From Tridacna crocea (taxonomy: Eukaryota; Mollusca; Bivalvia; Cardiida; Cardiidae): a DNA stretch of 64,000 nt. Below the pieces are notes generated by a model. It had not been told where the DNA came from, ran no database searches, and saw only the letters and a list, made by a program, of their open reading frames with translations. The DNA is taken from contig OX031063.1 of assembly GCA_943736015.1 (NCBI GenBank), positions 34,316,172 through 34,380,171 of the forward strand, given 5' to 3'. The stretch's first letter is position 1; each line of letters begins with the position of its first letter. Shown piece after piece: positions 51,868-62,259 of the stretch. The position numbers and the translations under genes were made by a program.

Positions 51868-54800
51868 CTGAAAAAGACGAAAAAAAAAAAAATTAAATTC
51901 AAATGTTTTCTGGTAACATAATTATTTTATTTGTAATTCTTGTTCAGACACCCTTTTTTCTCAAAACAGGTGATTCAACTGCTGTATTAGAAATATTGTT
52001 TGATATTATTTTTTGACTCGAAATCTTCAAAATAGTAAACAGTGAAGAAAATCCGTTTGAAACACCCCCTTTTATAATTACATAAATGTTAAATGCGTAG
52101 TCGAAAATGCTTGAAAAACAAATTCTTGCATATTCTAACACAATAAAATTCAGGCAGTGACATGAATCACTGATGGCATAAAAATTAAATCATTCTGCTC
52201 AAAAAAAAAGGGAAAAATAGATACAAGTAAATCACTTCAACTCTTTTTGATACCATCCCGAGTTTGATGACCCCTAGAAAATAACCTTTTAAAATCATTC
52301 TGGGAAAGGAGAAAATGCTGGTAAGCAGCATTTTCTCCTTTCCCCACAATGTCTTTTACCCATTGAGAGCACTCTTCATTTCAACTTCATCCACCTCGGA
52401 TGCTGTTGAATTTAGACGTCCAAAATTTGTTCAGTGGAAAAAGGTTTAGGTGCTGATAGTAAAATGTAGTCATACCTGGAAGAACCTCCAAAGAATTATA
52501 AGCCAGTATTCTATCCCACAATAACAGCACCTGGTCACTGGATAAATAACCAGAAAAGGCTCTCACCAACCACTTGAATGCAATCTTCAACCTGGAGAAA
52601 AAAAATGCTGTGGTCTGTACTTGGTGTCATATTATTCAATTTTTAAATTTAGGGCTTAAAAGGGTTATACCGTGATTTTCCTGAAAAAAGCCATGTCAGT
52701 GTAGAATAACCTGGTTTTGTAAATATGACAAATTACTGTATTTGCTATGTGTGAGGAAATTTTTTTTCGCATCAATTCATTATAAAACAGCAAATTTTAA
52801 CTAATAGGCCTGTAAGTCCAATGCATTTCCAGGAACAAACGTGGCTTATATGGTAGACTTTATCTGTAATGGGAGAAAAACATAGCGAGAGTAATGAAAA
52901 AAATTCGAACACAACCCCCCTTTTTTTTTTCCATTTTCCAACATGTTTTGAAAAGTCTTCCTTCTGGATCAGTAGGTACTTGGGGTTATATGACATTTTT
53001 AAAAAGTAATCATTTTTATTCTATAAGTTTTGTTTCTCTAAACCAGTAAAACAATAACTGTATGCTTTGCTGTGAAAAAGAAATGAGTTCTGTTATTATT
53101 ACAGCTCTAAGAGACACTCTGGGTTAGGTATTTATGACAAATCAACAAAATCAGATGAAACAACATAAATGAAATCAAGCAATAACACTTTTTATATGAA
53201 TTATCACATAAAGACCATATTTATATATGAACCCTCTGATAAAAATGCACCATGCACTTCAAGTGGTTACTTACGGTTGACATCCTACTGATTTCAGATG
53301 AAAAAACAATTCTGGTTCATGGGTCTGCAGTAATGTCTCAAACAACAGGCTCAGACATACAATACCCTGAAATGATACAAGATTTTAGATGATAATGATT
53401 ATCACCATAATGATGATAATAGCTATGTTGTTGATGATTAGGAAGAGTTGTTTCTGATATACCTGATCATCAACAAAATAAACTCGGAAGGACAAAATAA
53501 ATCACTCCTCCTTTTCCTTTCACTCTTTAGCAAACACAAAAGACTTGTCCAAATTGAATTCAAATGTAGACTGTGGGTAAGACAAAAACTCCCAGTCACA
53601 AACATTTCCTACTTTTCCAATATACTTTCAAAGGCCTCCTCAGGGTTTTTAAAACTAGGAATTTGTGGTAAAGTGTTGAATCAGTAACTTCCCTTTGTAT
53701 CTCAAATTCCTTTCAGGCATGTCTTAACCCTTTCCTAAACGGCAAGCTTTGGACCAGACCAAATTGAAAGCATTTTGCAAATGACAAATTAACAGTCACT
53801 AAAAAGATTATTTTTTCTATATTGTTGGGTAGAAAACATTGTGGGAAAAGGAGAAAATGCTGGTTACCAGCATTTTCTCCTTTTTCCACAATGTTTCCAA
53901 AAGGCTTTGATTCCTGAACTGTAAAAACCAGGGATTGTTTGGGAAAGGGTTAAAATTATCCACATGGCATAGGTTGACATTGTGTACTTATTACAAAAAT
54001 AAATAACATACATTCAAAAATACATTGTAAATCATACCTGAGGATGAGATGAGATGCTGTGAAGTCTAAAGAAGTATCGAGTATATATCTCCCTGAACAC
54101 ATAATACAACTTGACTGGTTCTTTGTACAGGAAGCACATTGGAGCAACTGAAATATACATAGAACTGAGTCAGGAAGCACATTGGAGTGACTGAAATATA
54201 CAAATAACCTACACCATGAGTATGAAAAATCTTTCTGATAGCTGCCTGCAAATAATTGATGTCAACACTATGTTCCATAAACAGCATAATTATAATGGGT
54301 TTAACCCTTTCCCACAAGTGACCACACAACAAATTTTGGTACAATTCAAATTTCAGGCACATACAGAATGACAAGTTCAGCATTGATACAAAAAAAAAAC
54401 ACAATGTTAAGTTCTCTGATAGGATTGAAAACATTGTGGGAAAAGGAGAAAATGCTGGTTACCAGCATTTTCTCCTTTTCCTCCTTTGTTTTCAAATGCA
54501 TCTTTCTCAGGGTCATTAAAAGTTGGGATTGTATGGTAAAGAGTTAACCCATTACCACACAATCCCTACTTTTGACGCCCCTGAGACAGAACCTTTTGAA
54601 AACACTGTAGGAAAAGGAGAAAATGCTGGTAACTAGCATTTTCTCCTTTTCCCACAGTGTTTTCTACCCTTCCCAGAACAAATTTCAATTTTTCAGTCAG
54701 CTTCATTTTGTCGTCTGCAAATGCTTTCAATTTGAACCAGTCTAAAATTTCGTCATGTGGTAAAGAGTTAAGAAAATGATTACACTTACCTGCATGGAAC

Positions 54801-57800
54801 AATTACCGCCATTGTTGCAGTCTAAGCATTAAATGCTTTTATTAAAATCTAAACGCACACACGAAATTATATCTATTTGCAGAAGACAGCTTTGAAACCA
54901 CTAAAAAGCTAAAAAGAGCACTTGCTTGAATAAACTGTCCAATTCCTCTAAATGTCTGTATAAAATGTAGATGTAAAAAAAAATTTTCCTCTAACAGCAT
55001 GTCATTTGTATCACTTGTGTCAGTTTTAACAATTCATAAAGTTGCCAGCTAGTTACTAATCTAACATGTAATAATCTTTTGAAAAACTTGGGGTTAACTT
55101 GGATTTGCTAGATTAGGGAAATTTTATCTTCAACCCCAAGATTTCACATGTATATATCTAATAGAACTTTATTCATGTTGATTCTGTCATTTTGACAAGA
55201 AAGCTTTTTGAAGTTGTAGACTACAATGAATCTAACACTTCATATAGCTAGAACTTAACTCTTTACTACAGAACAGAACCTTTTACCCATCCACACTGGA
55301 AGCATTTGCAGACAACAAATGAAGGCTCAAATGATGAAATTTGCCTTATAAAGAAAAAAACCCAAGAAATGGAGAAAAAGCTGGTTACCAGCAATTTCCC
55401 CATTTACCGTGATGATTTCAAAAGCATACCACAGCAAGGTTGTAAGTATACAGTATTGTTTGTTACAATGTTCAACAATATGATTAGATTTTTTTCATAT
55501 TTGGATAAGTAATGGTTCAATGTAAAAACAATTATATAATAAGCAATATTAAGCCTACCATACATAGCAAACCCATGGAATGGAATGACTCCATTTGGAG
55601 GGTAAATGACTGAGTATTCTTCTACCCCAAGTTTTCCTCTTATGTAAGATTTAGGTGGGGAGGCACTGTTTAATCGAAAATGTTTCAACACTTCTGTGTC
55701 TCTTGTGAATGGTAGTAAAATCTGCAAATTATATATTTTTCATGTAATACAAAATTCTTGTCATTCGATCACTAACTGTTGAAATTTAAATCTTATGCCT
55801 GTACACATTTTAACCCTAATGTTCAAAGACATTTTCAATCTATCAACAAGACCAAATAATTGCTTTTTGAGGTTGCCTTTGACATGAATATATCAGCAAA
55901 GTGGACACTGTGAATCAAAGATCAGACTACAAGTTTTATGCTGTATGATCTTTGAGCTACACTGGTCCAAAGAGAACTATTATTCTAAAAAAAGGTACTT
56001 TAAGGGTTGTCTTGAGTCTCCCTGAGCAGGCTTTTGTCCGATTTCTGTTCCTAGCAATCTTTAGTACAACACGATTCATCGGTAGCACCATATCTATTCT
56101 TGTAGACTGAGTTACGATTGTGAGGAATTTATACCAACAATGTATTAAAAATATGTGCAATACATATCAGCCAATAAAAAGGCCGGTTGCTAAGTTATCA
56201 TGTGCTCTTAATAACATACAATTTTTAAACACTTTTAAACATCTGCAGTGAGTTGTCTTTTTCCTTGCCTTCCTACAGAATTAGTATTGTGGAGACATGG
56301 TAGAGTATTGGCTTACAGACCAGCAGGAGGTTGCAGATTTGATCCCAGCCCTGAGCAGGTCCATGATCAACCTGCTGCATTTTGTGGAAATATGGCTCAG
56401 GGCTGCAATGGGTTGCCTCAAGGCCCTTTAACAACAATCATTGTCATTAATAAAGACAATTACAGTAACAAATTAACCTGTATACAGCCACATGTGGATT
56501 AAAGTTGGTCTGCCTTGGTACAGAGCTAGCTGTCACAGCTATGTGACACAGTGTTCCTCATAGACCAGGAGGTTGTGGGGATGTTAATTATCGAAGTATT
56601 AAATTAGCCAACCTATGAGGGCAATGTAGGGCTGCACTGGAACACCTCAAGGCAATTGCAAGTCAATTACTGGCTTGCTTATAATGTCTAGTTAAAGTAT
56701 TGTTCTGAAACTGATATCTAAGACAAGCCATCTGAATGGCAGAGGATATTTCTTAGCCAACAAAATCATTGGTCTTAGACAACCTTGGAATCTAAAAAAA
56801 GAATTGAGTTTGGAGTGGATGGTGAATATTGCCTCTGGTCTGAAATAACTATATGTTTACTTGCCTGATATAAATAGTCTTCAAAAACAAAATACTGATC
56901 ATCATTGGTGGCAGTCAACTTGACATCCTGGACAGAAAGAGAAACAAAAAAATTCTATCCTAATAGCCATTACTATAAAGTATAAATATACCATGATCAC
57001 TAGGACATGGTTTAATTTAAGTCTTTACCAAACAAGAAAATTAAAACTTGTCCAAATTAACAGCATTTGCAGACAACAAATGTGACTCAATTTGTTTGAT
57101 TTCTCTTGATAAGATAGAAAACAATTTGAGAAAACAATTGGTTATCAACAATTTCTCCTTTTCCCGCCATGTTTTGAAAGGCCTTTCCCCTTCAGATTGT
57201 TAAAAGTCTGGATTGTATTGTAAAGATTTACACAGAACGTTACAATGAATTAGGGTTTTGCTTATTGTTAAACACTTACAGGTTGTGGCCAGAGTAGAAC
57301 ATACTCATTTCTAGTCACTTCTCCTTTTGCCATAATGCTTTCAGAAGTGATACTTTGCAAGGCTGACAAAAAAATGGTGATATGTCAATGGACACAATAT
57401 GGTACATCAAGTGATGCGGCTGTTCTGATAGCTCAACTCTTTGCCAAAAGACAAAATTTTAAACTTCTTCAAATTGAAAGAATTTGCAGATGACAAAATA
57501 AACTTGACTCAAAAATTGAAACTTGACTTTAGAAGAGTAGAAAACATTGTTTGAAAAGGAGACTATGTTGTTTACCATTTTTTATAAAGACTGTTATCCT
57601 AAAAAAGACATGTACTCACCCTTTTTCTTTTGTGACCTATTGATCAGATATACTCCAAATAATCAATCTACTCCTTTGGATCTTCTAAGACATTTATCAA
57701 TGGAAAGTATCCAATTAATAGAAATGATCTTACTTACCTTGTACAAAAGACTGTCAACCAGTAAATCATGTGCTATCACATTGGACTTCAACTGTTCATA

Positions 57801-60800
57801 GTACAATGTGTCCTGTAATTGAAATTTGAAAATTACATCTCATTTCACCTTTTAGACCGTTTCTACGTGGTAGCAAAGGGTACAATTCATTCTCCATTCT
57901 TTTCCACTAAAGGAAACAGGATGATACATTTTTATCTTGAACTAAAACTGACATAAGATGAACTTTATAATGTTAATAGAGGACATTTTGAATATGGAAA
58001 TCAATGCAACTGCATAAACTATGTTCTCTTCAACCTTGTACCTTTTGCTGCAAAAAGAGAAATAGTATCAGTAGTTTGTAAATACAAACTACTGATACTA
58101 TTTCTCTTTTTTTTCTCCTAATATTGATTGCAAGTTCATTCCTTTGTTTTCAAGGAGTAAATTCATGATCTTACTAGTAGCAATGTCATGAAAACGAATT
58201 GTAAATTCAACAAAGTGTAAATCACTTACAAACTCATCCACTTCAATACCCAACATCTGACACCACAGATCAGACCTCAGGCTTACAGGACATCCCTTCT
58301 TGGCATACTCTTGGGCAAGGGGACTTTGATTGGCAGCTAAAACTGTAAAAAGAGAGGATTTCGACTTGCGTCAAAAACTGAAAAGATACTAGCAGCATTG
58401 GTAACCCATGTGTGCCTCTTTTCTATCAGTGTTAATCTCATTGGCACAAATGCTGTCTTCATTAGCTGGAAAGACTGAAACGATACTACCAGCATTAGTA
58501 ACCCATATGTACCTTTTTTCTATCACTGTTAATACCATAGGCACAAACGCTGTCTTCTTTTGTTAGGAAATCCAGTTTAAGATATCCTAGAAATCAATGT
58601 AAACATTTACAGAGGCAACCTCATTCTCATAATCTGACTGGGTAGTATACCCCTAACATATACTTCTGTATGGTGGCAAAATCTATGTAAAAGCTATTTT
58701 CCAATTCAGGAACCCAATATGCATACACTTTAACCCATTACCACACAATCCCTACTTTTGATGACCCTGAGAAAGAAGCCTTCAGAAAACATTGTGGGAA
58801 AAGGAGAAAATGCTGGTAACCAGCATTTTCTCCTTTTCCCACAATGTTTTCTACTCTTCACAAAGTAAATTTCAAATTTTCAGTCAATGTTATTCTGTTG
58901 TCTACAAATGCTTTCAATTTGGACAAGCCTAACATTTTGTCGTTTGGTAAAGAGTTAAACACTTTCAACACAACATCAAAAATGGCTGTGCTGATTGATA
59001 GCAGCCACCCTTAAGAGAAACATACTAAGTAGCCTGCTTCATATAATTACTGGTTCCCTTGATGGTTGTCATTAAAGCAGAAAAAAATGAATTCTTTTTC
59101 AAAATTAATGAATATACATGTAGTTATGCATATACATTTGTTGCCTTCCTAAAACAAATACATGGGGTTATAATGAGCTAAACCTGTGCCAAACCGTGGT
59201 GTTGTCACGTAACATGGATTTTTTTTCTTTCATCAACTAAATCATGAGCTAGACAGGGTCTCTAACATACAGAGAATTCACAAGTAGCAAAAGGTTTGGA
59301 CCCAGATCAGCTTGCACAAGCTGACATGGGTTGATAATTTTTGTAGATGAATTAAACTCCTTTTCCACAGAGCATGACTAACAGACATAATGTTTATACC
59401 TTTCTTGCCAAGCCGTACCCTTTCAACATCAAACATTTCTGGTGGAATATCACTGTTATCATCTATACCAGTTTGACATTGATTGATTGACATGTCACTG
59501 TACAGTAACCTCTGTAAATACAATCATAGGCAAGTATATGTACATGATACAGAATCATTTTGATAACGATACCTTCTTTGGTCAATACGAAAGAAGACGA
59601 TCCCTTTCCTTTTACACAAAGCACTTAATTTGGCCTGGGATTTGGACTATTCAATGTATTGGGATGTTTGAAACTTTACACTAACTTAAGCTTTTTTTAT
59701 CTGCTGTTTGGTATTTGGAGGTTTTCTTTTAATAAATTGTAAATATCAGTCATTTTTTTCCCCTCCATTTCTTAAAATTACTTGATAACAATAAGTTGTC
59801 ACAGCTACTGTTAAGCCATGATCTTGCAATCCAGAAAATATGAGTTTAAATTCCAGCTGAGACAAAATCATTGACACTGTTATAAAAATCATAGGGACAG
59901 AATTCATTTCTCCTGCTACCTATTGCTTTATCCCTTAACCCTTTACTAAATAATCCTTTTTCCACAATGTTTTCTACCCTGCTGGAAACAAATGTCAATT
60001 TTTGAGTTATGTTTAATTTGTCACCTGCAAGTGATTTCAATTTGGACCAGTCTAAAATTTTGTGTCTGGTAAAGAGTTAACCAAACAATTCCATGTGTTT
60101 TCCATCCCCCCCCCCCCCCAAAAAAAAAGAAGATAATAATAACAATTTGGGAAAAAGGAAAAAAAAGGGTCACCAAGGGCACCATGATGTTTCTGTTTGA
60201 TTACAGTCAAATCTCACCATTTGAGTCACAACGCACACTGGAGAAAACACTGCATGCAGTACTTGGACAGGTTCAAAAGATAAAGTTGAAAAATGGCATA
60301 AATGCATGCAACAAACAGCAAATACTTACAAGTTTGTTGATCTCATTCAGTTTCAAAGGCAGTTGAACAAGACCCCATAGTGTATGAGTTCTACAAAAAT
60401 AACCAAAAAACTAAAATGAGAAAATAACCATTTACTAAATTCCTACATGCAAGTACAGTTGTATACTGTGTCTATCTCTGTGTTAAATGATAAATGATAA
60501 ATTTGTTTTTATTGACAGCATTTGAAGACAATCAATTACAGGGACCCAAATGAATCTCTCCTCGGAAGGATAAATGGTAATTTCTTCTTGTCCAAATGAT
60601 AACCAGTATTTTTTACTTTTCCCAAAATGCTTTCAAAAACCTTTACCCCAAGGGTCATATAAATCTTTCCCAGACAACAAAATTTTGGACTGGTTCAAAT
60701 TGAAAGCAGTTGAAGCTAATAAATTCAAAGTGGCAAAAATGACACAACTTTACCTTAATAGATCAGAAAACATTGTGGGAAAAGAAGAAAATCCTGGTTA

Positions 60801-61809
60801 CCAGCATTTTCTCCTTTTCCCACAATGTTTTCAAAAGGCTTCTTTGACAGGGTTGTTAAAAGTTGGAATTAGCCTGCACATGTCAAAAAATACAGGATGA
60901 TTTAGTAAAGGGTGACAGACATACAAGTATACCTACCCATTTGAGTCTCCAGTATTTAAGTTTGGGTTCTGTAAGCACATGATGACCTCAAGAAAATCCT
61001 TGGGTGCATATACAGGTCTTATCTGACTCAAATCTGCAGAAAACAAAATAAAGGATGGCACATCAGTCAACCCACTGACACATAGTAAAATTTTGGATTG
61101 TCGAAATGGAGAAGATTTGCAGACAACACACTAAACTTCTGCTCAAATAAATGAATTGTTTTTAAACTGGTAGAAAACATAGTGGGACAAACAGAAAATG
61201 CTAGGTATCAGCATTTTCTTCTTTTTCCTGACAAATCTCATGGTTATTAGGAAAGGGGTGAAATTTCCACTATTGTGTTGCACTATATGTTTTCAAAGGT
61301 GATACCAAGTTGTCATTTTATTTCTTCCTAACCTAGGTTTAAAACCTTAATCATATAATCTATTTCTATATTTTTAGACTGCTAAATGCAGTGGTAAAGA
61401 GTTAACCCATTACCACACAATCCCTACTTTTGACGCCACTGAGAAAGAAGCCTTTAGAAAACATTGTGGGAAAAGGAGAAAATGCTGGTAACCAGCATTT
61501 TCTCCTTTTCCCACAATGTTTTCTACCCTTCACAAAACAAATTCCAAATTTTCAGTCACTTTTATTTTGTCGTCTGCAAATGCTTTCAATTGGACCAGTC
61601 TTAAATGTTGTCGTTTGATAATGGGTTAAAAGCATATGCAAAGTTTTTTTTTTTACTTTATGAACATATAAGAAATGTGAACGAGTCTGAAACGATGTTC
61701 TTGTAACAGTATCAGTATAACATTAGTACACATATCTAGGCTCACCTGGACCATCTGTTCCAAGTTCTGTCCATCTTGACAGTAAGTCTTTCTGCTCTTT
61801 CTCTGGTCT
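51728..61809 (-). CDS. TBC1D19: TBC1D19-like TBC-domain protein, 3' 12 exons (5' part outside window)
   Basis: Minus-strand exons in order of translation: 61746-61809, 60937-61033, 60330-60390, 59400-59511, 58230-58342, 57738-57812, 56865-56927, 55559-55721, 54038-54147, 53275-53366, 52476-52591, 51728-51867. They sum to 1206 nt, 401 residues plus TGA at 51730-51728, with all phases compatible. Recognisable TBC1D19 stretches include LLSRWTELGTDGP, RPVYAPKDFLEV, TNDDQYFVFED, PPKSYIRGKLG, YPPNGVIPFHGF, YFFRLHSISSHPQ, AFKWLVRAFSGYL and LLWDRILAYNSLE. Vertebrate TBC1D19 is about 526 residues, so roughly the first 125 are encoded beyond the right edge. TBC proteins usually activate Rab GTPase hydrolysis. 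The canonical Arg and Gln catalytic fingers are not visible here, so GAP activity is uncertain. One intron has a GC donor. Confidence 0.93.
52239..52448 (+). mobile_element. Hairpin element, diverged
   Basis: TCAACTCTTTTTGATACC, palindrome around GCTGGTAAGCAGC, right end GTGGAAAAAGGTTTA. Confidence 0.75.
52476..52591 (-). CDS. TBC1D19: TBC1D19 exon
   Basis: Acceptor TTCTCCAG|GTTGAA and donor CTTCCAG|GTATGA. It encodes LKIAFKWLVRAFSGYLSSDQ and VLLLWDRILAYNSLEVLP, the conserved end of the TBC domain. Confidence 0.94.
52600..53274. other. TBC1D19 intron, nothing recognised
   Basis: A very weak hairpin-element remnant is possible at 52870-52990. No exon seen. Confidence 0.35.
53275..53366 (-). 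CDS. TBC1D19: TBC1D19 exon
   Basis: Acceptor ATTTCAG|GGTATT and donor TCAACC|GTAAGT. It encodes GIVCLSLLFETLLQTHEPEL and FFHLKSVGCQ. Confidence 0.92.
53520..53678 (-). mobile_element. Hairpin element, degenerate
   Basis: CTCTTTAGCAAACACAAAAG, CATTTCCTACTTTTCC, TTTGTGGTAAAGTGTT. Confidence 0.55.
53724..53953 (-). mobile_element. TTAA-hairpin element, full length
   Basis: TTAACCCTTTCCTAAACGGC to GTTTGGGAAAGGGTTAA, GGTTACC-centred palindrome. Confidence 0.9.
54038..54147 (-). CDS. TBC1D19: TBC1D19 exon (acceptor duplicated upstream)
   Basis: Acceptor ATATTTCAG|TTGCTC and donor CCTCAG|GTATGA. It encodes APMCFLYKEPVKLYYVFREI and YTRYFFRLHSISSHPQ. A second copy of the acceptor and exon start lies exactly 43 bp upstream on the minus strand. 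Using it would shift the frame, so 54147 is chosen. Confidence 0.92.
54128..54203 (-). repeat. TBC1D19: 43-bp tandem duplication of a TBC1D19 splice acceptor and exon start
   Basis: CAGGAAGCACATTGGAG and ACTGAAATATACA occur at 54128-54160 and again at 54171-54203. The copy nearer the exon is used. The distal copy leaves a second CAG at 54193-54191. Confidence 0.9.
54301..54547 (-). mobile_element. TTAA-hairpin element
   Basis: TTAACCCTTTCCCACAAG, diverged left flank, strong palindrome, end ATGGTAAAGAGTTAA. The right TTAA is shared. Confidence 0.87.
54544..54771 (+). mobile_element. TTAA-hairpin element, A type, full length
   Basis: TTAACCCATTACCACACAAT to GTGGTAAAGAGTTAA, CACTGTAGG and CCCACAGTG arms. 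Head-to-head with the previous copy. Confidence 0.92.
54772..55254. other. TBC1D19 intron, nothing recognised
   Basis: No exon or recurring repeat seen. Confidence 0.35.
55255..55460 (-). mobile_element. Hairpin element, diverged
   Basis: TTAACTCTTTACTACAGAAC, GGAAGCATTTGCAGACAAC, centre GCTGGTTACCAGC, right part decayed. Confidence 0.7.
55559..55721 (-). CDS. TBC1D19: TBC1D19 exon
   Basis: Acceptor ATTTGCAG|ATTTTA and donor ATGTATG|GTAGGC. It encodes 54 residues including SASPPKSYIRGKLGVEEYSV and YPPNGVIPFHGFAMY. The last stretch takes the place of the usual YxQGM Gln-finger motif. Confidence 0.93.
55900..55967. repeat. GATCAGACTGCA short hairpin repeat
   Basis: GTGAATCAAAGATCAGACTAC pairs with TGATCTTTGAGCTACACT. 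Confidence 0.6.
56285..56500 (+). repeat. SINE-like tRNA-headed repeat
   Basis: A-box-like TGGTAGAGTATTGGC and B-box-like AGATTTGATCCCAG at tRNA-like spacing, then a body ending in short AT repeats. The leucine/valine-type head is not assigned. Confidence 0.45.
56865..56927 (-). CDS. TBC1D19: TBC1D19 exon with GC donor
   Basis: Acceptor CTGTCCAG|GATGTC. The donor is TATCAG|GCAAGT, a GC-AG intron. It encodes DVKLTATNDDQYFVFEDYLY plus Q. This segment aligns with the usual TBC IxxDxxR region but lacks the arginine. Confidence 0.92.
57014..57233 (-). mobile_element. Hairpin element, diverged
   Basis: TTAAGTCTTTACCAAACAAG, TTAACAGCATTTGCAGAC, decayed stem, end TTGTAAAGATTTA. Confidence 0.68.
57431..57590 (-). 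mobile_element. Hairpin element, 3' truncated
   Basis: TCAACTCTTTGCCAAAAGAC, GAAAGAATTTGCAGATGAC, GTAGAAAACATTGTTTG. Confidence 0.65.
57738..57812 (-). CDS. TBC1D19: TBC1D19 exon
   Basis: Acceptor AATTACAG|GACACA and donor TACAAG|GTAAGT. It encodes 25 residues including YYEQLKSNVIAHDLLVDSLL. Phase 0 on both sides. Confidence 0.92.
58053..58110. repeat. Perfect 28-bp inverted repeat with 2-nt loop
   Basis: AAAAGAGAAATAGTATCAG plus TAGTTTGTA faces its exact complement across AA. It is unrelated to the hairpin-element core and lies in a TBC1D19 intron. Confidence 0.85.
58230..58342 (-). CDS. TBC1D19: TBC1D19 exon (start of TBC domain)
   Basis: Acceptor TTTTACAG|TTTTAG and donor GAGTTT|GTAAGT. 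It encodes LAANQSPLAQEYAKKGCPVS and LRSDLWCQMLGIEVDEF. LRSDLW matches the TBC motif A (R-x-x-hydrophobic-W). Confidence 0.92.
58374..58567. repeat. Tandem duplication of about 97 bp upstream of a TBC1D19 acceptor
   Basis: ACTGAAANGATACTANCAGC, AACCCATNTGT and GGCACAAANGCTGTCTTC recur in two diverged units. The nearer unit starts 31 bp from the exon at 58230-58342. Confidence 0.82.
58730..58958 (+). mobile_element. TTAA-hairpin element, A type, full length
   Basis: TTAACCCATTACCACACAAT to GTTTGGTAAAGAGTTAA with a perfect palindrome. Confidence 0.92.
58959..59399. other. TBC1D19 intron with CAGCCTG-type repeat remnant
   Basis: CAGATCAGCTTGCACAAGCTG and ATTAAACTCCTTTTCCACAG at about 59305-59372 match the repeat at 16540 and 28155. 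Otherwise nothing seen. Confidence 0.45.
59400..59511 (-). CDS. TBC1D19: TBC1D19 exon
   Basis: Acceptor ATTTACAG|AGGTTA and donor AAGAAAG|GTATAA. It encodes RLLYSDMSINQ, an acidic linker, and FDVERVRLGKK just before the TBC domain. Confidence 0.91.
59935..60080 (+). mobile_element. TTAA-hairpin element, left arm and centre deleted
   Basis: TTAACCCTTTACTAAATAATCC runs directly into TTTTTCCACAATGTTTTC. The right flank and TTAA are intact. Confidence 0.8.
60330..60390 (-). CDS. TBC1D19: TBC1D19 exon
   Basis: Acceptor TTTGTAG|AACTCA and donor AAACTT|GTAAGT. It encodes THTLWGLVQLPLKLNEINKL. Confidence 0.9.
60659..60915 (-). mobile_element. Hairpin element, B-like with small insertion
   Basis: CTTTCCCAGACAACAAAAT, strong palindrome around GGTTACC, end TTAGTAAAGGGTGA. 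A 3' fragment of another copy precedes it at 60597-60655. Confidence 0.8.
60937..61033 (-). CDS. TBC1D19: TBC1D19 exon
   Basis: Acceptor TTCTGCAG|ATTTGA and donor AAATGG|GTAGGT. It encodes LSQIRPVYAPKDFLEVIMCL and the following QNPNLNTGDSN. The phase fixes this donor rather than the alternative GT four bases further on. Confidence 0.9.
61064..61262 (-). mobile_element. Hairpin element, diverged
   Basis: AACCCACTGACACATAG, AGATTTGCAGACAACAC, centre GCTAGGTATCAGC, end AGGAAAGGGGTG. Confidence 0.62.
61402..61629 (+). mobile_element. TTAA-hairpin element, A type, full length (reference copy)
   Basis: 228 bp from TTAACCCATTACCACACAAT to GATAATGGGTTAA. The perfect palindrome around GCTGGTAACCAGC runs out to AAAACATTGTGGG and CCCACAATGTTTT. 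Confidence 0.93.
61746..61809 (-). CDS. TBC1D19: TBC1D19 exon (first visible)
   Basis: Acceptor TATTTCAG|AGACCA and donor GTCCAG|GTGAGC on the minus strand. It encodes RPEKEQKDLLSRWTELGTDG plus P. Further 5' exons were not found between 61810 and 64000. Confidence 0.9.
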
Positions 61810-62259
61810 CTGAAATAGAGAGAAAAAAACTACTCATCCATTATCTATATACCGACATGTTTAACTTCATAGCATTCCACAATTTAGAATGCTACATATA
61901 AGATTCAGAGGTCACAGACATAATCCCTGATCATGTCTTAGTCTTCTTAAATTATAGGCAAAGAGCATCCATCTGATGTACCCATGTTCTGGTGGAAAGA
62001 ATTGCTTTTACAATCTAATGTCAGGTTTGTTTGTCTAACAAGTATAGTGCTGATTTGCAAAGTTTGGACCCCCTTTCAAAAATAGAATTCTAAAGATTCT
62101 AGTCCCTTACTCTAGGTTAGCCATCAACGAGAGGTAGCTGACTGTTTGGAAGAGTACTACCTCATTTAAGTTATATTTGTAACATTGGAAAAGAGCAATC
62201 AAGAAAGCATGGGTACGGTCTATGTATACAATAAAACTGGAAACTTTTTGACAAAAGGC
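61810..62259. other. TBC1D19 intron, nothing recognised
   Basis: No further coding exon could be found here or up to 64000. Confidence 0.35.

Noticed and set aside
51594..51902. 102-codon frame overlapping the TBC1D19 terminal exon
   Set aside because: It reads the same strand in a different frame. The spliced frame ending at 51728 matches TBC1D19.
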